From CBDCYS01 sp965226245 (GTDB taxonomy: Bacteria > Acidobacteriota > Terriglobia > Bryobacterales > UBA6623), in contig CBDDCL010000009.1 in assembly GCA_965226245.1 (NCBI GenBank), positions 13,918 through 77,917 of the forward strand: a DNA stretch of 64,000 nt, given 5' to 3'. The notes under the pieces were generated by a model. It worked only from the letters and a program-made list of their open reading frames with translations, made no database searches and was not told the origin of the DNA. Every line of letters starts with the position of its first letter. The first letter of the stretch is position 1. Shown piece after piece: positions 26,022 through 32,939 of the stretch. A program made the position numbers and the translations under genes.

Positions 26022-26692
26022 AGAAGAAGCCCGAAATCAAAGACGCCGGAGCCGAGTACGCCGAGATATGGGGCGAGGCAATCCACAGCAACCGTCATCT
26101 ACGGATGACCTCCGCTGGACTCGCTATCGCAGTGCTGTTGCTCATCGTCGTTGTGTTCCGCATTGTCTCGGTCGAACCGCCGCGCCCCATCGTTGTGAGG
26201 GTTGATGAAGTGGGACGGGCCGAGGCCGTGTCCTACGAAGCGATGGAGGCCCAGGCGGACCCGCTGGACCCCACCACCAAATATTTCCTCAACCGCTTTA
26301 TCTATGACTTCTACTCGCGGCGGCGGGCCACCGTTGCGGAGAACTGGTCTCGCAGCTTGCGGTTCCTCAGCACCGAACTTGCCAATGCCTCGTTCCGCGC
26401 CGAGAGTCAAAATGTCGCCCTTCTCGCGGCGGGCGGAGCGCGTGATGAATTGCAAGTCTCCCGCGTCATCTTGAGGATTCAACCCAACCCTCAGCAGCCG
26501 CACAGCGCCACGGCCGATTTTGACCTCGTGCGAATGGAGATGGCAAGAGAAGTGAGTCGGGAGCGCTGGACGCTCTCGCTTCAATTCCTATTCCTCGAAG
26601 AAATCCCCCCGGACTTGATCGTGTCCAACCCCATGGGAATCATCATCAACTACTTGCAAGGCGACCGCGCCACCGTCACCGGAGATCAATAG
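26018..26692 (+). CDS. trbF: VirB8/TrbF-type T4SS assembly protein
   Basis: 224 aa. A short cytoplasmic N-terminus (YAEIWGEAIHSNRHLR) is followed by one membrane helix (LAIAVLLLIVVVFRIV). The periplasmic domain has PRPIVVRVDEVGRAEAV, FLNRFIYDFYSRRRATVAEN and SLQFLFLEEIPPDLIVSNPM. This is the TrbF/VirB8 layout, a bitopic nucleation factor of the channel. The ATG at 26018 overlaps the trbL stop. An upstream extension of the frame lies within trbL. Confidence 0.85.
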   Translation: MKKKPEIKDAGAEYAEIWGEAIHSNRHLRMTSAGLAIAVLLLIVVVFRIVSVEPPRPIVVRVDEVGRAEAVSYEAMEAQADPLDPTTKYFLNRFIYDFYSRRRATVAENWSRSLRFLSTELANASFRAESQNVALLAAGGARDELQVSRVILRIQPNPQQPHSATADFDLVRMEMAREVSRERWTLSLQFLFLEEIPPDLIVSNPMGIIINYLQGDRATVTGDQ

Positions 26693-27634
26693 ATGATCGC
26701 GCACTTGCGGGGAAGAGATCGCAAGCTGGAAACTCTCGGCTGGACCGGCCAGGACGCGGAATGGATCGCGCTGGTTTGCCTTCACAGTGGCGTCTTCACG
26801 CGGGCGCAGTTCTGTCACTACTTCGATGCAGATCGCAAGCGGGCGCTTCGCTTTGTCAAGACCTTGACCGAGCGGCGGCAGGCTGTTGAAACGGATGTGA
26901 TTGCCTTTAACGGGGGAGGCAAGACATGCCGTATTTCGAGCCACACGATCTACCGGGCGCTAGGAGTTGAGAACATCCGTCACCGGCGAAAGGCCAGCAA
27001 GCCGGTCGTCATACGGCGGCTTTTGTCGCTGGATTTTGTGCTGGAACATCCGGGTATGAACTGGCTCCCCGCCGAGGCGGAGAAGGTCGAGTATTTTGAA
27101 AAGCTCGGCTTGTCGAAAAGGCTCATTCCGCGCCGCATTTACTACGGTACGGTCGGCAACCAGAAGCGCTACTTTGCCCTCAAACTGCCCCTTGCCGTGG
27201 ACCCTGAAATCGTCACTTTTGTCTACATCGATCCGGGTCACCAGACGGCTCGGGAGTTGTACTCGTGGGGAGCCGCACATGGGCCGCTTTGGGAGGCGCT
27301 TCGCAAGAAGGGACGGCAGGTTCGGGTGATCGGAATTGCGGTTGAAAATGCCACCGTGGATCGGACGGCGCGGGTGCTTGAAACATGGGCGGCGGCGGAT
27401 CCAGGGACAAACCATGAAGGGCTGACGGCGAAGCAGGAGATCAAGGCGATAGACGAAGCGATGACCCGCAAGGACCGCGAATTTCTAGCCCGGTACGGAG
27501 GATTCTCCAAAGCTGCTAGACGGTCTGTGGAACTCCAACGCCGCCCGGAAACCAAGCTCACAGAAGGAGTCTCGATTGACGACTATTCGACATGGCGGGC
27601 CGTGCGCTTTGCGGATCGAGATGAGGTCGGCTGA
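26693..27634 (+). CDS. hypothetical winged-helix protein of the transfer operon
   Basis: 313 aa beginning directly after the trbF stop. Residues ~20-95 look like a winged helix (EWIALVCLHSGVFTRAQFCH, then RFVKTLTERRQAVE and a strand with TCRISSHTIYRAL). The middle contains an alpha/beta region (QKRYFALKLPLAVDPEIVTF, VYIDPGHQTARELYSW). It has no membrane segment or signal peptide and no clear relaxase HUH or Tyr motif. The general architecture resembles the protein at 17567-18460. It lies just upstream of the structured intergenic region and virD4, so an oriT-binding or relaxosome role is plausible but unproven. Confidence 0.45.
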   Translation: MIAHLRGRDRKLETLGWTGQDAEWIALVCLHSGVFTRAQFCHYFDADRKRALRFVKTLTERRQAVETDVIAFNGGGKTCRISSHTIYRALGVENIRHRRKASKPVVIRRLLSLDFVLEHPGMNWLPAEAEKVEYFEKLGLSKRLIPRRIYYGTVGNQKRYFALKLPLAVDPEIVTFVYIDPGHQTARELYSWGAAHGPLWEALRKKGRQVRVIGIAVENATVDRTARVLETWAAADPGTNHEGLTAKQEIKAIDEAMTRKDREFLARYGGFSKAARRSVELQRRPETKLTEGVSIDDYSTWRAVRFADRDEVG

Positions 27635-27639
27635 AAGAC

Positions 27640-27970
27640 AGGGGAAATCGGTGGTTTTTATTGCCACCAAAGGCCGCTGGTACCATGCCACGCGCTCAGA
27701 GGGGGGGGTGTGGCATGGGTTTTGGCTTTGGTGCACCACAGCCGTATTCGTCTATCTGACTCATTCCGCTGTGGTTAGCCAATTTGAAAAGGCCATCATG
27801 CGTCCCAAGGGCCGCATGATGGCTAGGACGAGAGCGACCCCCCCCCAAAAGTGGGGGGTCATGCGGACACGGATAGACGGCATTTGTGGCATGCCTCTAT
27901 CCGGTCCTATGACGGGTCGCTCTCGTCCTCATTTATCCCTGCGGGAAGGCTGAAAACAAGGAGACGAACC
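27640..27970. other. structured intergenic region, candidate oriT
   Basis: About 335 bp without a credible gene between the trbF-linked gene and virD4. It holds nested inverted repeats: GCCATCATGCG/CGCATGATGGC (27792-27802, 27813-27823); a perfect 16-bp pair (27825-27840 with 27914-27929); GACCCCCC/GGGGGGTC inside it; and CGGATAG/CTATCCG (27870-27876, 27897-27903). Such nested symmetry next to transfer genes is typical of nic regions. A cis-acting RNA structure controlling virD4 is the alternative. Confidence 0.5.
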
Positions 27971-27971
27971 T

Positions 27972-30398
27972 ATGATGCCATGGCGCGAGATTGGCCCGTA
28001 CTTGAGGGAGCTTTGGCAACGGCCCGCTGGCCCGATGAACTGGAAAAACCCGATCCGGGTTTTCGCCGTCGTGGGCTGGCTGGTCGTGCAAGGTTTCGTG
28101 CTGTTGGGGTGGGCCGGGTTTCGCGTGTTTCAAGGTTTCCTTCTGTTGGCGTGGGCCGGGTTTCGCGTCGGGCAATTCGTCGCAGGGCTTCCGCCGCTGC
28201 TACTCTTTTTCTTCGCCGCTGTGGGGTGGGCCGGATGGAGCTTTGTACACCGTCCCTTCCCGCCGCTTGACGAGCATCCGATCCTCGTTCTGGTGGAATA
28301 CCACACCCCTAATTTCTTCGATGCTCTGGTCGTCTGGTACTACGTTACGCCCTTCGCTGTCGTCATGCTGACCGGCTTTATTTCCGTCACCATCTGGAGG
28401 GTTTGGCTGGAAGGGCGGCGGAGCGATTTCGCATCCTTCGCCAAGCTCCCGCCGTGGCCGCTTGATCCCAAACAAAAGGCCCCGGCCATCGTCATCGGGG
28501 AGGTCCATCACCCGGTCGAAGCGCGCGAGGTTTTCAATCCCTCATGGCTCACCATCCCGGAGCGCGGACTGTATACCGGCGTGGCGATCTTCGGAGCCGT
28601 GGGATCAGGGAAAACCTCGGCTTGCATGAACCCGTTTGCCCGCCAACTTCTCGGCTGGCAAGCGGGCAGTCAGCAGAAGCGGGCGGCGGCCCTCGTGCTA
28701 GAAGTCAAGGGAGATTTCTGTCACGACATCCGCCAAATTCTAGTCGAGGCGGGCCGTGGACAAGACTACATCGAGCTTGGCATGAACGCCCGCTCTCAAT
28801 GGAATCCGCTCTCGGCTTGGTGGCTCGATTCGTACTCGCTGGCCTACACCGTTTCGAGCCTTCTCAATCAGCTATTCGGCAAGGGCAAAGAACCCTTTTG
28901 GCAGCAAGCCTATACCAATCTGGTCCGCTGGATCATCGAGCTTTACCGCGTGTTCCCGGATCGTTGGGTGACGTTGCAACAGGTCTACCGCTGCGCCATC
29001 GACCCGGAGCTATTCGCGGCCAAGATCGAGGAAGCCAAGAAGCTGAGCGATGACCTCAACACAGGAACCATTTTCATCAAGGAACACGTACTACAAGCCC
29101 AAAAGTTAAACCTTGCCGAATGGAACTGGGTCGATGCACCGGACATGAAGGATAACGTACAAGCCGTCTACACGCGCCCGCTCAAAGAGAAGCTAGACGA
29201 GCTCAACATCCCGCATGAGATCGTTTGGGAACCCGGACCCGGCGAAGACACGAGAGAGCGCATGGAGGCCGTCAACCGCTGGTTTGTCCACGACTGGCAA
29301 AACCTAGACAACAAGATCAAGTCTTCGATTGTGGAGGGGGTTTCAGTGTTCCTTGCCATGTTCGATATGCCGGACGTGGCGAAGGTGTTTTGTCCCGTCG
29401 CGCCGCTTACCTCTGACGATCCTCAAGCCATCATCCTGCAAGCCGCGATCAAGCGAGCCAGGGCGGACAAGGACGCGAAGAAAGCCAAGCAGCCGGAGCC
29501 GGAAGCGGAGCCAGAGCCAGAGGCGCAACCGGAGCCGGAGGCCCAGGCGGAGCCAAAGCCAAAGGCCGCACCGTGGGAACTGGTGCAGCCCGTCATTACT
29601 GACAGCGACCAACCCACCGCCCCCGGCCCGCCGCATATCAAACCGACAGCCCCGATCACGCAGCACCTACCGCCGCTCTTTGAATTGATCGAGCAGGGCA
29701 AGGTGCTGGCCTTGAATATGCCCGCTGGTATCAACCCGGCGCTGTCCCGCGCCGTGGGCGTGATGCTCAAGAACGCTTGGCTACAGGCGCTTCTCATGCG
29801 ACCGGCCAAGATGAAGGCGAACCCGGGCAGCTACTTCCGGCCCGCCGTCTTTATCTGTGACGAATATCAAGCCTTCGCTTCGGTGGGCGAGGAAGACCCA
29901 TCAGGCGATGAAAAATCCTTTGCGCTGACCCGCCAATGCCGCTGCATCCCGATTGTCGCCACGCAATCTATTTCCTCGTTGCGGGCCGTGTTGGGAAGCT
30001 CGGAAGCGTGGCGCTCGCTGTTGCAGACACTCCGTACACGAATCTTCCTATCTCTCAGCGACGACGCCAGCGCCAAGATTGCGTCGGAGTTGTGCGGCCA
30101 GGTGGCGAAGATCAAGGAATCCTACACCATCAGCGAGACTTCTAAACGCTCGGAAGTCTCCCCGCTCTCAGGCCGGGCCGGAGGCGGAGGCGGGAGCATG
30201 GGCGCGACCAAATCATTCCGGGAGCAGCGCGAGGCCGTGTTTCACCCGCGAGACTTCGCCTTGCTCTCGAACTGTCAAGCGATCTGTCTGCCCTATGACG
30301 GGGCGCAGTCGCTTGAGCCGCGCCGCGTTTACCTGAAACCACACTATCTACCAGCCGAACACTCCTATTGGAGAGCGAAGGAGGCGGGCCAAATATGA
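27972..30398 (+). CDS. traG: VirD4/TraG-type conjugative coupling protein
   Basis: 808 aa. There are several N-terminal hydrophobic segments, including a near-repeat (WAGFRVFQGFLLLAWAGFRV) and FAVVMLTGFISVTIW. Walker A is FGAVGSGKTSAC (near 208) and Walker B is FICDEYQAFAS (near 625), followed by TRQCRCIPIVATQSISSLR. A Glu/Pro/Ala repeat linker (residues ~505-535) is unusual and probably flexible. Coupling proteins deliver the relaxosome-DNA complex to the secretion channel. A good ribosome site (AAGGAG) precedes the ATG. The stop overlaps the VirB11 start. Confidence 0.9.
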   Translation: MMPWREIGPYLRELWQRPAGPMNWKNPIRVFAVVGWLVVQGFVLLGWAGFRVFQGFLLLAWAGFRVGQFVAGLPPLLLFFFAAVGWAGWSFVHRPFPPLDEHPILVLVEYHTPNFFDALVVWYYVTPFAVVMLTGFISVTIWRVWLEGRRSDFASFAKLPPWPLDPKQKAPAIVIGEVHHPVEAREVFNPSWLTIPERGLYTGVAIFGAVGSGKTSACMNPFARQLLGWQAGSQQKRAAALVLEVKGDFCHDIRQILVEAGRGQDYIELGMNARSQWNPLSAWWLDSYSLAYTVSSLLNQLFGKGKEPFWQQAYTNLVRWIIELYRVFPDRWVTLQQVYRCAIDPELFAAKIEEAKKLSDDLNTGTIFIKEHVLQAQKLNLAEWNWVDAPDMKDNVQAVYTRPLKEKLDELNIPHEIVWEPGPGEDTRERMEAVNRWFVHDWQNLDNKIKSSIVEGVSVFLAMFDMPDVAKVFCPVAPLTSDDPQAIILQAAIKRARADKDAKKAKQPEPEAEPEPEAQPEPEAQAEPKPKAAPWELVQPVITDSDQPTAPGPPHIKPTAPITQHLPPLFELIEQGKVLALNMPAGINPALSRAVGVMLKNAWLQALLMRPAKMKANPGSYFRPAVFICDEYQAFASVGEEDPSGDEKSFALTRQCRCIPIVATQSISSLRAVLGSSEAWRSLLQTLRTRIFLSLSDDASAKIASELCGQVAKIKESYTISETSKRSEVSPLSGRAGGGGGSMGATKSFREQREAVFHPRDFALLSNCQAICLPYDGAQSLEPRRVYLKPHYLPAEHSYWRAKEAGQI

Positions 30399-31399
30399 GC
30401 ACCGCGAGCGGACTGGAACATCTCAAACCGTTTCTACCGGGTTTGGAAAGCGCCCTGGAAGATTCCGAAGTGAGCGAGATTATGATTAACGGTCCCGGTA
30501 ATGTATGGGTCGAGCGGGCCGGACGGCTTGCCGTACACGCCGCGCCGGACCTGGACGAAGCGGCGCTGTTACGGGCCGCTATCCATATCGCCCGTCCTTT
30601 GGGACTGGACCCGTCAACCTCTCCCATTGTTGATGCCCGGCTCGATGACGGATCGCGGGTTGCTATCTGCGTTCCGCCCGCCAGTCCTCAAGTCGCTATC
30701 ACCGTGCGGCGCTTTGGCAAGCGGGCGTTCTCGGCGGATGACCTCGTGAAGCAAGGCGCACTCCCCGAAAACGTGCGGGCCGAAGCAGAGCGGGTGTTGC
30801 GGTCCCGGCGCAACATCCTGGTTTCAGGCGGAACCGGATCGGGCAAGACCACGTTGCTCAATGCCCTCATTGAACTTCTCCCCGATGACGAGCGGATAGT
30901 TGCTATCGAGGACACGCTGGAGCTTCGCATCGAGCGGTCCAATTGCGTCCGCTTCGAGGCTCGCGGTTTGCAGGAAGGAGCGGTCACGATCCGCGATTTA
31001 GTCCGCCACGCGCTACGTCACCGCCCGGATCACATCGTCGTGGGCGAGGTTCGCGGCGGAGAGGCGGCGGACCTGCTGCAAGCCCTCAACACCGGCCACG
31101 GCGGATCACTGACGACCGTACACGCCAACAACGCCGAGAGCGCCCTATCCCGGATCGCCAGTTGTGCCATGCAGGGCGGCGGGTCGCTTCCATGGGAAGT
31201 CACCTGTAGAGGCGTAGTGGACGGAATCGCCATGGTGATTCACATGACGCGCCACGAGGGACGGCGATTCGTGGAGGAAGCCCTGTTCGTCCAGGGCTAC
31301 GAAACTGCTGAAAACCGCTGGTTCGTTCATCCTGTTTGGCCACTGCCGAGGGATACAGACCCGCCGGGGGAGCCTTCTCAGGCCGGGCCGGGCTCGTGA
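30395..31399 (+). CDS. trbB: VirB11/TrbB-type T4SS ATPase
   Basis: 334 aa starting MSTASGLEHLKPFLPGLESA. The N-terminal domain has the EIMINGPGNVWVERAGRL signature. The ATPase domain has Walker A LVSGGTGSGKTTLLNALIEL, an Asp box (IVAIEDTLEL), Walker B-like HIVVGEVRGGEAADLL and the His box TTVHANNAESALSRI. VirB11 hexamers power pilus biogenesis and DNA transfer. It is coupled to virD4 by an ATGA overlap. The C-terminal ~20 residues are Pro-rich and may be disordered. Confidence 0.9.
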   Translation: MSTASGLEHLKPFLPGLESALEDSEVSEIMINGPGNVWVERAGRLAVHAAPDLDEAALLRAAIHIARPLGLDPSTSPIVDARLDDGSRVAICVPPASPQVAITVRRFGKRAFSADDLVKQGALPENVRAEAERVLRSRRNILVSGGTGSGKTTLLNALIELLPDDERIVAIEDTLELRIERSNCVRFEARGLQEGAVTIRDLVRHALRHRPDHIVVGEVRGGEAADLLQALNTGHGGSLTTVHANNAESALSRIASCAMQGGGSLPWEVTCRGVVDGIAMVIHMTRHEGRRFVEEALFVQGYETAENRWFVHPVWPLPRDTDPPGEPSQAGPGS

Positions 31400-31441
31400 G
31401 GCCGGTCCGCAAAACCTCGCCCTATAGGCCAAACAGTGACA

Positions 31442-31484
31442 TTGGAATCAAGTTATAGTAACATTGTATACGACGTGATTCCAA
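31442..31484. promoter_or_regulatory. candidate parS/operator upstream of parA
   Basis: A perfect 9-bp inverted repeat (TTGGAATCA at 31442-31450, TGATTCCAA at 31476-31484) brackets an AT-rich core with its own small symmetry (GTTATAGTAAC). It ends 23 bp before the parA ATG. A second AT-rich cluster with CAACATTG/CAACGTT motifs lies at the 3' end of parA. Such sites near parA are usually centromere or autoregulation sites. Confidence 0.45.
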
Positions 31485-31507
31485 CGTTGTTTCGATATGG
31501 TAATCTC

Positions 31508-32185
31508 ATGATCCTCACTGTTGGCGGTATCAAAGGGGGCAGCGGCAAAACCACCGTCGCCACAAACCTCGCTTGCATTGCCGCAACTCAAAATGCCGAC
31601 ATCTTGCTCGTGGACGCCGACGACCAGGAAACCGCATCCGATTTTACTGCGGTCCGCAAGGAAGACTACCCGGACGCGCCCCGCTATACGTGCACCAAGC
31701 TCACCGGCAAGGCCGTCCGCACCGAAATCCTCGAACTGGCTCCAAAATACGACCACATCATCGTGGACACTGGCGGTCGTGACACGACCAGCCAGCGTGC
31801 TGCTTTGGCTGTTTCCCAACTTTTGCTTGTTCCCTTTGTTCCCCGCAGCTTCGATATCTGGACCCTAAACAAAGTCGCCATGCTCGTTGAAGAACTACGC
31901 TCCGTGAATCCCACGCTTGCCGCCTATGTATTTCTCAACCGGGCCGATCCGCAAAGGCAGGGACCCGAGAATACTGAAGCAGCCGACATGCTCGGCGAGA
32001 TCGACGGGCTCACCTATCTCCATGCTCCACTCGGCAGCCGCAAGGCCTTCGGCCACGCCGCCGCCCAAGGCCTTGCCGTCACCGAACTCACCGGCCACAG
32101 CAACAATCCCAAAGCCGCCGCCGAGATTATGATCTTGTTTCAACATTGTTTTACAGTTGATTCAACGTTACAAATTGCAAGGTAG
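31508..32185 (+). CDS. parA: ParA-family partition ATPase
   Basis: 225 aa starting MILTVGGIKGGSGKTTVATN. The deviant Walker A KGGSGKTT, the Walker A' region ILLVDADDQETASDF and DHIIVDTGGRDTTSQRAALA are all present. It is a short ParA without an N-terminal helix-turn-helix, like type Ib partition or VirC1-type proteins. It segregates plasmid copies through oscillation on the nucleoid, with a small partner protein. An upstream frame extension to 31436 runs through the AT-rich inverted repeat and is probably non-coding. Two small putative DNA-binding genes follow. Confidence 0.85.
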   Translation: MILTVGGIKGGSGKTTVATNLACIAATQNADILLVDADDQETASDFTAVRKEDYPDAPRYTCTKLTGKAVRTEILELAPKYDHIIVDTGGRDTTSQRAALAVSQLLLVPFVPRSFDIWTLNKVAMLVEELRSVNPTLAAYVFLNRADPQRQGPENTEAADMLGEIDGLTYLHAPLGSRKAFGHAAAQGLAVTELTGHSNNPKAAAEIMILFQHCFTVDSTLQIAR

Positions 32186-32191
32186 GTTCTC

Positions 32192-32473
32192 ATGGCTTTA
32201 CGACGCAAACCGCAATCTGAATCCAAAAAATCGGCCGTCGCCTACGAGCGCCACGTTGAAGCCCTGATCAACAAGGGTGGCTCCGTTTCCCCTAACCACG
32301 AGGAAGGGGGGGGCATCAGGCCCCAGCTCGTCCAGCTCCGTCTGCCTCGTGCTCTTGTCCAGCGCATCGACAAGGTGCGCAAGCACCGCCTTGTCGTGCC
32401 GTCCCGTCATATGTGGCTGCTCGAAGCACTCCTTGAGAAGCTGGAAACCGAGGAACACCAGAAAGTCTCCTGA
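32192..32473 (+). CDS. small DNA-binding partition partner (ParB-like)
   Basis: 93 aa, 6 bp after parA. The basic N-terminus (MALRRKPQSESKKSAVAYER) and the C-terminal segment RPQLVQLRLPRALVQRIDKV with SRHMWLLEALLEKLETEE suggest a ribbon-helix-helix fold. This is the usual centromere-binding partner of short ParA proteins. The assignment relies on position and pattern only. It overlaps the next small gene by one base. Confidence 0.55.
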   Translation: MALRRKPQSESKKSAVAYERHVEALINKGGSVSPNHEEGGGIRPQLVQLRLPRALVQRIDKVRKHRLVVPSRHMWLLEALLEKLETEEHQKVS

Positions 32474-32763
32474 TGCCTAAATCTGTTCTCGTCCAGGTCG
32501 TGCGGCTCAGCATCAGCTTCGAGACAGAAGTCCATGAGCGCGTGACCGATCTCGCAGACGCCCATGATGTTTCAACCGCCTGGACCATTCGCAAAGCTGC
32601 CAACGCCTATTTGGAGGATCACCACCACCCCGTCAAGCCCATCAGAAACGCTCGACGTTCCGTACACTCGGGAGCAAACTTCACCTGGGGGTACGATCTC
32701 TACAGTCTGCAGCTGCTCTGTGAAACGGAGACGGGAATGTCCTTTGTGCCACCCTCCGACTAG
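32473..32763 (+). CDS. ribbon-helix-helix (CopG-like) regulator
   Basis: 96 aa. VLVQVVRLSISFETEVHERV, then TDLADAHDVSTAWTIRKAAN, reads like a strand followed by two helices of an RHH DNA-binding domain. The C-terminal half (SGANFTWGYDLYSLQLLCET) is unassigned. The ATG overlaps the stop of the preceding gene, so the three genes from parA form one operon for partition and its regulation. Copy-number control of the CopG type is an alternative. Confidence 0.5.
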   Translation: MPKSVLVQVVRLSISFETEVHERVTDLADAHDVSTAWTIRKAANAYLEDHHHPVKPIRNARRSVHSGANFTWGYDLYSLQLLCETETGMSFVPPSD

Positions 32764-32939
32764 CTACGGTGGGCCGCCCGGTAGATGAGATGTGCGCATC
32801 ACACCAATATCACCTTCTCCGCGCGGGACAAGATTCCAAATGACCGGCGAGGATTCCCAAAGGACAGTGCAATAATCGTGTGAGCAACCAATGCTGCACA
32901 GACACGGAACACAGCAACTCCGACCGTGAGAGGCAACCC

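Noticed and set aside
27576..27953. 125-aa frame across the structured intergenic region
   Set aside because: It begins inside the preceding gene in another frame, crosses the nested inverted repeats, and has an unlikely composition.
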